Source: Massospora cicadina (lineage: Eukaryota > Entomophthoromycota > Entomophthoromycetes > Entomophthorales > Entomophthoraceae). From it: 64,000 nucleotides of DNA. The stretch lies in contig JAKSZP010014879.1 of NCBI GenBank assembly GCA_022478985.1, positions 1 through 64,000 of the forward strand, written 5' to 3'. The notes under the pieces were generated by a model. The model searched no databases and was not told where the DNA came from. It was given only the letters and a program-made list of their open reading frames with translations. Position numbers and translations under genes: made by a program. Positions 1-10,513 of the stretch are shown piece by piece; the stretch's first letter is position 1; the number at the start of each line of letters is the position of its first letter.

Positions 1-150
1 AGTTGTCATCTGAATGGACCATCGAGCCTTAAAATACTATAAGTCCCCTCATGCCTGATGAACCAGAGGCAGGCCTGGTGGCACTTAGAGTTGGTTCAAT
101 ATGACTTGCGGATTGAACAAGCCGGGAAAAACAAAATATCTTGCCTGATT
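1..150 (+). pseudogene. Gypsy E RNase H C-terminal remnant
   Basis: The first bases encode the end of a Gypsy RNase H. There is a DHRALKYY block near position 20. After one frame change at about 60 there is an RQAWWHLELVQYDLRI block, then an AGKNK block equivalent to the usual PGK-x-N signature before the LSR motif. The frame closes at a stop near 155. RNase H removes the RNA template during reverse transcription. The order RNase H then integrase is that of Ty3/Gypsy. The fragment is broken and starts outside the window. Confidence 0.7.
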
Positions 151-436
151 TATTGAGCCGTGATTCTGGACTGGTGTTTTCTGATGAGGAGTTGAGGAAG
201 TTCAATACAGCCACGATGTTGCCACAGAACCTGTTTGCAACGATCCAGGGCTGGAGAGAAGGGATGGCAGGAAGAATACGGACTGCACAGCAAAGATGTG
301 AGCTGGGCCAACGGATAAGAGAAGAGACAGGAGAAGGTGAGGCAAGCAGGGGGGCATGTGGGGATTCTCAGTTCAGGGTGGTATCATACGCTATGAGGGA
401 AGGATTTGGGTCCCTGTGTAGAGTCTGCAACAAGAG

Positions 437-1683
437 GTAATGGCAGCTAATCAAGACCATCCTCTGGCAGGTCATCCCGGTCAAGAGAAGATGTTAGATC
501 TTGTTCGCTGTCACTATTCATGGAGAGGTGTGGGTGCAGCGTTGCAGAAGTATGTTTTGCGTTGTGTGGTTTGCGCCAGGGCAAAGGCCCAACGGGTGGC
601 ACCGGGGGGGGGAAATTGAAGCCGCTTCAAATTCCTTCTAGGCCATGGTCCTCAGTGAGTGTACTTCATCACAGGACTGCCCAAGTCACAGGGGATGGAT
701 GCCTTGATGGTGGTGGTGGATCGCCTGACTAAAGATGCAGAGTTTTTCCCTTGTCAGTCAACCATTTCTGCAAAGGTGGCAGGACAGATTTTTGTAAATG
801 AGGTTTTCTCCAGACATGGGGTGCCTGAAGAGATTGTGTCAGATCGTGGTCCGCAATTTACATCTAAATTTTGGCTCCACATGTTGGGGAATCTAAAGAT
901 CAAGGCTTGCCATTCGTCAGCATACCATCATCAGTCAGACGGCCAAACTGAGAGAGTAAATCAGATATTGGAGCAATATTTGAGGTGCTATGTTTCAGGG
1001 CGGCAGGATGACTGGGTATATTGGGTGAATATGGCTCAATTTGCTTATAACAATCATAAGCATTCATCCACGGGTATGACCCCGTTTTTCACAAATCATG
1101 GCCAACACCCAGAGGGTATGGGGCCCAGGGAGCAAGGACGGAATCCAGTGGCAGATGAGCTGTCGCGAGATACCCAGGACACCCTGGAGCTCCTGAAGAA
1201 GAATTTGGTGGTGGCAGTCGCGGCTCAGAAGAGGAAGGCGGACCGGCATAGATCTGAAGGTAGAGCTTTCAAGAGAGGTGATTGGGTCTTGGTAAATGCT
1301 CAGAACTATGCCTTGCCTGTAAGGAGCCAGAAATTGGGGCCGGTGGCGTTGGGCCCATATCAGGTAATGAGGGCGGTGAATGAGGTGGCATTTGAGCTGA
1401 AGCTCCCAGAAGGGTCAAGAGCGCATCTGGTGTTACATGTATCGCAGCTCAAGCCATTCTTTGGCCAGCCACCTGAAAGGGCTTTTCCTTTATTTCCAGC
1501 TGGAGGAGGAGCCGAAGAGTATGAAGTTGAGGAGATTCTTGACACCAAAGTGGTGCGAGGACGTCGTTCATTCTTGGTAAGTTGGGTGAGTCATCCTATT
1601 GAGGAGTCCACATGGCAGTAAGCTAGGGATTGTGCCCAATGTCCTGAGAAAATCCAAGAGTTCTTCCTGTCTAGGGGGGGTGA
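437..1683 (+). pseudogene. Gypsy E integrase with chromodomain-like C-terminus
   Basis: Integrase inserts the cDNA copy into the host genome. An HHCC zinc finger (HPLAGH then CVVC) lies at about 455-600. The DDE core starts near 659 and all three acidic residues are visible, in VVVDRLTK, IVSDRGPQF and DGQTERVN. A GPY/F-like block (LGPVALGPYQVM) and a chromodomain-like segment (YEVEEILDTKVV, ending IEESTWQ) follow, which places E among the chromoviruses. There are two frame changes, one at the G run near 604-612 and one near 660. A TAA at 1619-1621 cuts the chromodomain, after which the frame stays readable almost to the LTR. The 320-residue open stretch from 659 is the best-preserved Gypsy coding segment here, but the gene is not intact. 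Confidence 0.9.
1673..1680 (+). other. Polypurine tract of element E
   Basis: An AGGGGGGG run ends three bases before the TGTGACGG start of the presumed 3' LTR. That is the normal place for the plus-strand primer tract. Confidence 0.75.
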
Positions 1684-2508
1684 TGTGACGGTTGAGGTCT
1701 ATCATCAGCATCACATTGCCCTGATCTTTGGTAAGACAGGGCAGGCTGTGTCTGTATGTATGGAGGAGGAGGGGGCGTTGGTTCTGGCAAGGACGCCTAA
1801 GGGGCCGGAGCTTGGAGTAGGCCAAGGAGCAAAATGGGCGTCCAAGTCGGAACAAAATGGAAAACGAGTAAGATGGGTAGTTTCGAGATTTGATTTTGGA
1901 TTCGAATCAAGAATGGAATGAAATGGGTGCTTGGGAGTTTCACGGTTCGATTGGGATTCAAAATGGAACTGGTGCGGAACTGTTGAGGGTCAGAACTGGT
2001 ACGGAACCATTGAGTAAAGATTCCGCGATCCTGCTGTAAAGTTTACACCAAACATCATTCAAGTTGGCACCATAAGCTTATATTATATTTTATTTTAGCT
2101 TTTAGCATGTGTATATAGGGAAGGAACTGGGAGCTGGAGGCTTCTCAGTTCTGTTTTCTATCTCCTCAGCTAAATATTAAATAAAAGAACCTAAAATTCA
2201 TATATTTATAATTTGAGTTTATTTTAAAGGCATTGCCTAACTGCAGCCATGCTTGGCTTAAATCAAAAAGAATTGGACTTAGTGTGAGCTTGGGAGGGCT
2301 ATTGCCTCCCTTTATACCTTGTCTTGGAGTCAAGGCATGTTGCTGGGGATAAGTATACTTGCAACTGTCTTCCAGGGGGTGCTTGTCTAATCTTGTAGCG
2401 CGCGCACCAGGAGAGTAGTATCAGGAGTCCTGTCAACCCTATGGTCTTTAACATGGATCCTGTTGCCCAACTCATTCGTGGCTCATTGGAAGGAGCCAGT
2501 GCGTTACA
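1684..2508 (+). repeat. 3' LTR of element E
   Basis: The start is set by the purine tract and TGTGACGG. The end is set at GCGTTACA because family-B RNase H homology begins immediately afterwards. The ends are TGT...ACA. An AATAAA polyadenylation-like signal lies near 2180. No second LTR copy is in the window, so the edges are inferred. Confidence 0.65.
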
Positions 2509-2529
2509 TCTACCCAACTTCTTATTTGG

Positions 2530-2960
2530 AAATTTAAAATTTGGACTGATGCTTTGTTGATAGTAATCAGCAACATTTTAAGTCAAGTAGACGACAATGG
2601 GGAAGAGCATCTGTTGGCATATGTTAATGGGACTCTGACGCCATCAGAAAGGAACTACAGTGTGACGTAGTTCATGTGTCTCATGGTGATATATGCCTAA
2701 AGACAATTTTGAGTATATATACATGAGACACATCTCAATGTTTTGGCTGACCACTTGTCTTTATGCTGGTGACATAATATTGAGGAACCAAATGGGCGAC
2801 TGGACCAATGGCTCTGCAACTACTAGCCTACAATTTCAAATTATACACTAAACAGGTGAAGCATATCAGAATTTGGACGGACTATCAAGATTCCCTGTCA
2901 TTTAAGTTGTGTACCAGCAAGTGGATGAATTATTCCAATGGATGATCAAAGGGGATATTG
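2530..2960 (+). pseudogene. Gypsy B1 RNase H remnant
   Basis: The translation shows TDALLIVISNILSQVD, then EEHLLAYVNGTLTPSERNY. These match the B2 RNase H at 50740-50860 block for block. Later blocks (MVIYA, ADHLSL) follow with stops. It is the C-terminal part of the B1 polyprotein remaining after element E inserted. Confidence 0.8.
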
Positions 2961-3079
2961 GTGATGAACCTTAATAGATTCAAGATGCATTGAGGAAAGC
3001 AATGGAAAATACTGAAATGAAGAACAGACAGCTGTTCTAATTGATTGATGAAAAATTGTTCTTATTCCCTAAACTGAAG

Positions 3080-3400
3080 TAATGATCAGAAATAATTAAG
3101 CAACGCACAAAGTCATATGGCATGATGGCCTAAGAAAACTAAGGGACCATATCCACCAGTATTATTATTAGGAATTGATTAATTACGATGTAGCAGATTA
3201 ACTACTGTGTTGTGTGGAAGGTCAACTCCACAAGCCCCACAAGAATGAGACTAGGTAACGGCTAGTACGCTCTTGGTTCACTTAGCACGGTGTCAATAGA
3301 CATTATGGGACCCTAAAGTGTTATTACAGGTGGATTAAAGTGCATCATAGTCATGATAGATCATCTGGGAGCTAGATAATGTTATCTGGGGCCTCCTCAT
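3080..3400 (+). pseudogene. Gypsy B1 integrase, N-terminal part
   Basis: The segment reads WHDGLRKLRDHIHQYYY and then a CC pair with HKPHKN. This is the family-B integrase zinc-binding region, which B2 has at 51310-51450. The start of the core (VIIDHL-like, near 3350) follows. After about 3375 similarity to B2 is lost, and it resumes near 4195 beyond an unidentified insertion. Confidence 0.7.
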
Positions 3401-3419
3401 GGTGCTACTGTGGAAAGCC

Positions 3420-4157
3420 CTTGGAAATATGGGTGAGTAGCTAGCACCAAAAACCTAGAGAGGTGCACTGGTCAGATCCTATAGTGGCCTGAAAGGGGTG
3501 CAGGATGGTAGTGATGACTGTGCTGACCTGTTCTTGCGGGTGTCTACTACTCCATGAGGGAAGAATATGGGCAGGAAAGTGGGACTAAGAGTTGGGAAAT
3601 GAAGCCTGTCACACTGCTTTCCCACGATCTGGGGTTGCATGGGTGAAAACCCCCAGGACAAGGGAGGGGCGACATTGGTTGGCTAAAATTCAGTGAACCT
3701 ACCTACAATAAATGCTGTGGTTTTAGGTTGTCCTGAAGCTCGTTCAGCTTTTAGACTGGTCATCATGAGCTGGCTGGTGGCAAAATTGATCATGCAAGAA
3801 AATAATTCATGATCCAAAAAGGACTCTAAGGCTTCCTATACAAAAAGGGCCAGAGAGCATAACTCTACTAAAAAAGCAGGTGACAAAGGGAAGGGCTTCA
3901 GCTTCTCCCTCCTCAGGTGCCTTAAACCTGGGGGTCATTGGGTCTTATCTCCCACAAGGGAGATGAGAGGCATATCGCCTGTTTTTGCTGGTGCAGGTGG
4001 TCTACCCAGTACTTAAACAGGGAGAACATATGTCAATTTAGGGTTGGTGTGAGCTACGTTCATTTGCAGCCAGGTCCACATTTGGTGGTGCTCAGATTCT
4101 CACAGCCCTAGCGCAGTGGGGAAGTACCCCAAGCCTTCTCCTGAAAGGTTGCCTGCA
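3420..4157. other. Unidentified sequence inside the B1 integrase
   Basis: About 0.75 kb separates the two halves of the B1 integrase core and has no counterpart in B2. I see no coding domain, LTR or terminal inverted repeat. AAAGCCCTT occurs at its left edge (about 3413) and right edge (about 4158). This could be a 9-bp target duplication, but some extra sequence outside those repeats also fails to match B2, so the edges are uncertain. Confidence 0.4.
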
Positions 4158-4189
4158 TTAAAAGCCCTTTGAGACTTTAAAAATTCAAT

Positions 4190-4960
4190 AGACCTTCTTA
4201 CTATATTGGTCAAGATTAAGGCCTTAAGCATAGTAGATGCTACAAGCATGGCGAGATTTATACTAGCCCGGTATTGTACTGAAATGGATGATTTCAAGTA
4301 TTATTGAGTGATTTGGAATTAACTTTATATCCTACGTGATTCCAAGACTGAATGTACAATGGGAATCTTAGGAGTGGTATCCATTACCTACCATCCAGAG
4401 ATGAATGGAATGTAGAAAGAGTTAATGGAACTCTAGCCGCAATGCTGCAAAAATTGGTAGTGGGGAAAACCTCAACATGTGGATCTTATCCAGGTTCAGT
4501 TACCATTGTTTAAGTTTCAGTTATCATATGGTGACAGGAAAAACGCCGTTTGAACTCTTATATAGACAAAGAGCCTCACTACTACTATTTTTATATTTGT
4601 CAGAGGAACCAACTTTAGGGAAGTTTGCAGAGCAATAATTAACTTGACTGGTGAATAATATTATTGAACTGCAGCCACATTCATTTGACACAGTATTGAA
4701 GATGAAATTTAGAGTGAAGAAGAAGGACAGTCAAAATCAACCAGTGTTAAGAGTACCATGTGGGAGATAGGGTAGCCTATTGCAATACTCATGGGTTTGT
4801 AAAAAGAAACAAATTGGATGCCCTATGGTTGGGCGCGTTAAACATATATGCTAAGATGGTGATAGATGCTTATGCATTAAGTAAAATTGTGGATGGTCAT
4901 ATAGTGAATAGTGTCCATACAAAAACTTAAGGTATTGGATCTAAGGAAATAACATATATA
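4190..4960 (+). pseudogene. Gypsy B1 integrase, core to C-terminus
   Basis: The blocks KALSIVDATSMARFIL, LLSD and NVERVNGTLAAML match the second half of the B2 integrase core. The second Asp and the Glu of the DDE triad are both recognisable. The C-terminal module follows at about 4760-4920 (VAYCNTHGF, LDALWLG, NSVHTK), equivalent to VNRVHVKYLK in B2. Several frameshifts and stops make it non-functional. Confidence 0.7.
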
Positions 4961-5698
4961 TAAGATAAAACTCTATAGAAGAAATATATTTACTAGGAAG
5001 GAGATCATCCTTGAGAAAAAAAATAGAAAAAGATTTAAAAAATATAATAATTAATATCAGTTTGTATTTCTATGGTTAAAAGTATATGGCGGAGATTCCA
5101 CCACCTGTTGTCAAGCAAAAAGAAGGGGGATGAACTATAGCAACAGAAGTGATGAGTTATGAAGGAAACAAAGAAGGCCATATATGTTGTCAGGATCAGC
5201 TCATATTAAAACTAGATCCGCCATAAAGAGACCTGAGGACAAAGAAGGATGTTTGTCAGGATCAGCTCGTGTTGAAACTAAATCCACCATAAAGAGGCAC
5301 AAGGAGTGTGAGAAGATCCAATATGATCAAAAATGGAGATCTCAGCCTGGGGGAGTACAGGAACTAAAGAATTTTAATCCAACTGAGAATATCTTAGTAA
5401 TGACAAGGATCGTTGTAGTCCAACTAGGGAGATAAAGGTGTTCCAGTTCATATTGTCATCAAGAACAACCAAAAGAGTCCTGGCATGACATGATGCCATG
5501 GGTACCACTCTTTGAGAAGGTAGAAACAAGTAGGAAAAGAAAAGAGGAGTCGCGTTGCTGAGAATGGCAAAAGATGCATTATGTGTAGACCAGATTGAGC
5601 TCCAATGAAGTTGAAGTTAATATTTAATGGTCAAAATTGGACCACAGCCCAAGGTGGAATCCATTCCTAAAAACTATCTAATACAGGAAAATCTGAGT
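4961..5698 (+). other. 3' accessory region of Gypsy B1
   Basis: This lies between the end of pol and the point where element A inserted. A purine run at 5117-5132 matches the position of the internal purine tracts in B2 and B3. The stretch around 5490-5590 (ccatgggtaccac, tttgagaaggt) aligns with B2 at about 54185-54250. The antisense gene of B2 and B3 is not readable here. Confidence 0.5.
5189..5320 (+). repeat. Two-copy 66-bp tandem repeat
   Basis: GTCAGGATCAGCTC recurs at 5189 and 5255, a period of 66 bp, or exactly 22 codons. Both units read in the same plus-strand frame as LSGSA-x-x-x-T-x-S-x-IKR. The units differ at several positions, so the duplication is not recent. Confidence 0.75.
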
Positions 5699-5703
5699 AA
5701 GTG

Positions 5704-7193
5704 TGTTAGGAAAATGGCATAAAAAGTTTAGACTGGCCTGTCAGTTGGGATGCGTAAACACCCAAAAGGCAATACAGAATGCCAGAGGCATTGCCACTTG
5801 AACAATGTTGTATGGTGCGGGAAATTGGGTGACAATGGCTCATTGGTGTAGGACGAGTGTGAAAAGAAACCCAGTAATGAACCAAATAGATACAGCCTCA
5901 GACCCTGAAGGTCTTACTGCAAGGGTTGCACTACTGGATTAACTACTGCAGGATCCCCAGTGGAAGGATTCATCACCAAAGCAGAGACAAGGGGGCAGAC
6001 CCTTGCTTGAAGGTGAGATATATGAGGTCACAGGATTACAATATCCTGATAGCGTATAGCTTCAATAACGGGATTAAATTCCCAGAAGATTCTTACACAA
6101 TGGCTACAGTTAACTATGGTGAGAGCGATTGTTATCATCAAAATGGGTATAGCCCATCCAGTGTAGGGGCCAATGGACCACCAAAATAGTGCCATCAGGA
6201 CTTTGGTAAGAGGAAGTTGAAATAAAATAGAGAAAATTTGGGTACTAGCAGGAATTTTATTGGAAATTAAAGTAAAGAGTATCTACCAACAATTTTCTCA
6301 GAGTGATGCAACTGATATAATAGTGTTTGATTTGGTAGTATGTCAAAGCAGGGATTGGAACCCTAAAATTTAATCTATCCGATGAGTTTTCAGAGGAGGG
6401 GGAAATAAATTCAATTTGAGCCAACATCAAAGAATTTGGTGGCAGGCCAAGTCACTATTGGTTCATCTGCAAATGCATGAACTGAGGCTCTACTGCATTT
6501 GCACGGTTAGTGCAACAGCATCTGGCCTGATGGGCAACAGAATTCCCCAGATCCACTCCACATAGTGGTGGTCCTAATGGGTCAGAAATTGGTTCAGGAT
6601 AGCCAATCCATCTGTGCCCAGTCGCTGGGGCATTCTTCCAGCCAAATGGGTTATGTCTGGCACCAATCTCAGTTCTCAAAATAGGGGTTTCAAATTATTG
6701 GTGACAGTCCCCAAAGGTGATACCTGCTCATTGGGGATTGTCCCTAATGACTTTGAGGGGTTTTGGCATTGGCGATCATACTGTTCGATGGCTCAATATC
6801 ATTGGCAATTCCTCCAAAGAATTCAATCCTTGTCCCTTTTTGACTATCAGTTTTTTGCCCACTAGGATTTATCCACATTGATTTTGGACATCTCGGATTT
6901 AATTCTGAGGATTCAGCACCATCAGTTTTCTAAAGTCCCTCCTGCTTGTGGGGAAGATGGTTACCAATGATCTCAGCGCAAATTTCCTCAATTTGCAGAC
7001 AAGTTTGGTGGAGATAAGCTAGAGAACTGATGGAGGAATCTTCAGAGGGAGGGCTGTTACCTAGCACTTGTCTACCACATGAGCGAGGTTGCCCTGGGTG
7101 AAGAGGGGTACAGCCACCCTCTTTGTACCCTTCTTATTTGGAAATGGGAAATTCGACCAATCCATGCAAAGTGGACGTTCCCCTGGACTTACA
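5704..7193 (-). repeat. 3' LTR of chromovirus A
   Basis: It is a direct repeat of 16940-18429, with minus-strand ends TGTAAGTCC and CCTAACA. The purine tract at 7197-7208 abuts it and AAGTG flanks it outside. It is unusually long for a chromovirus LTR, and I see no intact gene inside. Confidence 0.95.
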
Positions 7194-7196
7194 TTA

Positions 7197-7208
7197 TCCT
7201 TTCCTTTT
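7197..7208 (-). other. Polypurine tract of chromovirus A
   Basis: The minus strand reads AAAAGGAAAGGA and then TAA directly before the 3' LTR start, the expected plus-strand primer site. Confidence 0.8.
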
Positions 7209-7284
7209 GCCATAGGAGGGGCGCCACCGCCAGGAAACTGCATGAGAGCTACATTCTTATGCGCCTTGGGCAACTTGATCACCA

Positions 7285-8690
7285 TTAAAGTTGCAACTTT
7301 GTGGGAGGACGGGGAGCATCTGGATGGGATTCATGAAACGCCTTGACCAGTTTCATGCAGTTCATGCAATCGTGGGCCTTGACCCAACTGTTATTGTAGG
7401 TTGGATAATCCTTCCAAGCGACAAGATATTGAACTGACCTCTGAAATTTTTGTGATGCTAAAATGCTCTCCACCTTAGCCTCTCTGCATCCTCAATTACT
7501 ATCAGCTCAGGATCCATGGGGATATTTTCCTTGAATGGGGATAGCTGAGATATTAGGAAGACAGGATGCTGTTTTAAGTGAGAAGGCAACGTTAACAGAA
7601 AGTCCCATTGCCCAAATATTCTTCCACCAAGTGGGGACCTAAATGCTTACATGCAAACTTCTGGGAGTGTACCTGCATCCGCAAATGACGTTTATCAAGC
7701 ATGACATATGACCCCACTACTATGTCATAGTCATGAAGCCTCTTTCAATCCGCAAACCACTTGTAGTCACTGATATCATTAGTGAGATGCTCCCGCACCA
7801 AGGACTGTATAGACCAAATGTGCTCTGCATGATCCATGGCAGCTGGGACCACCAGACGCAGACAAGGACTGACTGAAAATGAGGGTTATACCCCAAAGTT
7901 GCTTCATAGGGAGAAACCCCCGTAAAGGCATGAGTTCCATTGTCTTAGGCAAATTGAGCGAGAGGGAGATCACTAGCCCAAGTATCCTTGTGGCCGCAGC
8001 ATAACAGCGCAAGTACTGCTCTAAAATTTGATTAACCCACTCGGTCTGTCCATCAGACTGGGGATGATATGCTGTGGAATGGCAGAGTGTAATTTTTAAA
8101 ATGGATAAAAGCTTTTTCAGAACTTCACTGTAAACTGGGGCCCACAGTCACTGATGATCTCCTGCGGGAGACCAAACATAAAAAACACATGGCTCACAAA
8201 GAGATGAACAATTTTATCTGATGAAATTGCGGAAGATATTGGATTAAATAGGGAAAATTTTTTAGACCGATCAACCACCACCATCACTGCAGTAAACCCA
8301 TTAAAATAAGGAAGTTTGACAATAAAGTCCACAGACACCAATGTCCATGGACCACCGCCTTTTGTAAAGGATGAAGAAGGCCATTTCTTTCTGATCAATC
8401 TAACTTAGCCTGCGCGCAGGTAATACAATTGGTAATCCAGGATGGTACTCCTTTTGATAAGCCTTCCCAATTATAAGTTTACTTAATAAGCCAATACATT
8501 TCTTATTGCCCATATGACTGATTGTGGGATGATCATTATGGGCCCAAAGCACCTCAGCTCTAAATAGAGAAGGAACCCAAACCTGTGACCAAAAATAAAT
8601 GAGGCCCTCCACCAAGAAATATAAGGAATGTTTGTGAGTTGGAAGGGACAATTGATCAAATAACTCCACTCCTTTGGGACAGGTCATTTG
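7285..8690 (-). pseudogene. Gypsy A integrase with chromodomain
   Basis: Reading downward from 8690, the zinc-finger region comes first (YFLVEGLIYF, then HNDHPTISHMGNKK). The DDE core follows, with VMVVVDRSKK, EIISDCGPQF and, after a frame change near 8116, HPQSDGQTEWVNQ; all three acidic residues are present. A degraded GPY/F-like stretch lies at about 7630-7720. A well-conserved chromodomain at 7285-7473 reads ESILASQKFQ, YLVAWKDYP and NNSWVKA, ending HPDAPRPP. Chromodomains of this kind steer integration by binding histone marks in other chromoviruses. The gene has several frame breaks. Confidence 0.9.
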
Positions 8691-8956
8691 AGCTGCTAAA
8701 ACCCATGAAATAAGAGGAGCATCAGGAACTAAGTCTATTTATGAGACCACAGGGGTTACAATGTATAAGATCTAAGGAGTGAGAATCACAGTGACCAGGT
8801 CCGCTTCATCTGAGTCCATGGGGAAATGATCAGGGTTGCAACTAAGGAAAGTGGGGAGCACGTTTAGTGCACCTCTCATGAACTCGTATTTAAAGTTGAA
8901 ACTACACAATTCTTGATAGGTGTGAGCTTGCCTATGTGCCAACTTTTGTGGTTTAC
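8691..8956 (-). pseudogene. Gypsy A RNase H, C-terminal part
   Basis: Minus-strand translation gives KPQKLAHRQAHTYQELCSF, then a short linker and NPDHFPMDSD. This is the end of RNase H and the spacer before the integrase. It continues the RNase H at 14270-14500 across the LINE insertion, and the two parts meet at the 18-bp target duplication. Confidence 0.75.
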
Positions 8957-8988
8957 AGAAATACAGGAGGGATTACCTTTTCTTTCTC

Positions 8989-9008
8989 GTTGCAATCACT
9001 TTTGCAAC
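8989..9008 (+). other. 5'-terminal hairpin of LINE copy 1
   Basis: GTTGCAA pairs with TTGCAAC across a 6-base loop, 14 bases inside the element. LINE copy 2 has the same stem (42314-42320 with 42327-42333). The ORF1-only element has a different stem at the matching place. It may be a 5'UTR RNA structure; function is inferred. Confidence 0.55.
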
Positions 9009-9215
9009 CCATTCAATTCAAGTCTGAATCTAGTTTGATAATCTCATAGAGGTGATTAATCTGCGCCCATGTCAGGGAGCAGTTGGGCAAGTAAGGTAAG
9101 AGGAGCAGGTGGGAGGCCCGTGGCCTCAAACGTTTGAAAACGCCCCAGAGAAACCAGCAGAATAGAAAAAAAAATTAAAAAAACTGGCAGTCACTATTTC
9201 CACAAAAATCCTCGC

Positions 9216-10483
9216 TTGGCAAGCATAATGCAACCAGTACATCAATACGCCGCACTCCCAGCCACTTTTGTCAGTGGAATATGGAGTCTGCATGTTTCTG
9301 GACATTTAACAAACGGCTTTATGGGAAAAATTTTGCGGGGATGTGCACAATTTTTTCCCAACTGCGGTGTACATTGCACCTCACTCCATGTCATACGGTT
9401 GGCTGTAACTAGGTTTAAAAAACAAAGAGGCAGCAGATGAGGCTGCTGCGGAGCGTGTAGTGATTGACCTCCCCGAAGGACAATGGGTCGTCAAAACAAA
9501 ATGCACTAGATGGACAAAATCCAACCAAATTTTCCTCACGTTTGACTTTTTACCTACTACAGTAAAACATGACATTTTGGAGCAACACCTGAAAGATGGT
9601 CTCGCTGTCTACGGCGAAATACAATCTTTTGAAATGCAACTCTTTACGCTGATGCCACACCTTTGCACCAGCAAAGCCATCACAGTTCTGACCCCAACTG
9701 AGGAGATTGCAAAGGACCTAACCCAGATCCCGCACTCCACTCTTATTAATATTAAAGGGCATACCACCCACCCTTTCCAGGTAACCGTGGACAGCGCGCC
9801 CCCCATCTGCACCCACTGTGACGCGTTTGGCCATAAGGCACTACATGCCCCACCAAGGAGGGCGTCACATTCCAAGAGCACCCCTCAGTGGCCATGGCCA
9901 GTGGAGAGGCACACTACAAACCAACCGTAAGCACCAAAGAGGCTTTCCCATGGGGAGCACAATGTTGCTACCTACTGGTAAAGCCTATTTCCCTGAAAGA
10001 GCAGAAGAAGGCCAAGCAGGCCCGCAGGGCTGCGGCCAAGGAAGCTGCCAAAGTCACCACCACTATCCCACACTCCCAACGCCAGGAGGACATCAAAACC
10101 TTCATGGTGGAAGCAAATTGGGAATCCATCAACCAATCAGATTGGGAAGCCCATGCCAATTGGGCCACCCAATCTGAGGATCTGATGGGGTACACAATCT
10201 CACCCAATCATTACAACCAAGCTCCAGTTGAAACCAACTTGGGGCCCATCCTACCTAAAAAATTTTTTTGACCCGCTCAATGGTGCACCAAACTCATCTG
10301 CACTGCAAAAAATTTCGTCCAACGTTAAGGAAACAAAAAGTGAAGGCAAAAGACAACGCAAACCTTTCTGCTAAAATCAATAAAACTACTGATAGCGTTG
10401 CTGCAAACACCCATGCTGCTGTAAAGGCCCATGGGGATCTAGAGGAGAATAGTGGGCCCGGGTGCCCACCCCCTTGCACCTAA
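9216..10483 (+). pseudogene. LINE copy 1 ORF1, zinc-knuckle RNA-binding protein remnant
   Basis: ORF1 proteins of LINEs bind the element RNA. The start region (about 9216-9440) is in another frame from the main part (9460-9930), which reads ILEQHLKDGLAVYGEIQSF and leads to APPICTHCDAFGHKA. That motif has the first part of a C-x2-C-x4-H-x4-C knuckle; the last Cys is lost by a one-base indel near 9840, while copy 2 keeps it. A lysine- and alanine-rich tail (KKAKQARRAAAKEAAK) follows at about 10000-10060. The frame breaks at least three times. Confidence 0.8.
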
Positions 10484-10513
10484 GGTGCGATAGGGGAAAC
10501 CTTCACTTTAGGG

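Larger units (their letters stand above)
1..2508 (+). mobile_element. Ty3/Gypsy chromovirus E, 3' half
   Basis: This is the 3' part of a Gypsy element whose 5' half lies off the window. In order it shows the RNase H C-terminus, the integrase zinc finger, the DDE core, a GPY/F-like module, a chromodomain-like end, a purine tract and a 3' LTR. Family-B RNase H sequence begins directly after 2508, so E inserted into element B1. Only one flank is visible, so the target duplication cannot be checked. Confidence 0.85.

Noticed and set aside
3413..4166. Calling the insertion in the B1 integrase a Mutator-like transposon because of a 9-bp repeat.
   Set aside because: No terminal inverted repeats or transposase are visible, and the edges do not fit the B2 alignment.
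5189..5320. CRISPR-like or other prokaryotic repeat array.
   Set aside because: Only two long units, coding in frame, inside a eukaryotic retrotransposon. Nothing in the window is prokaryotic.
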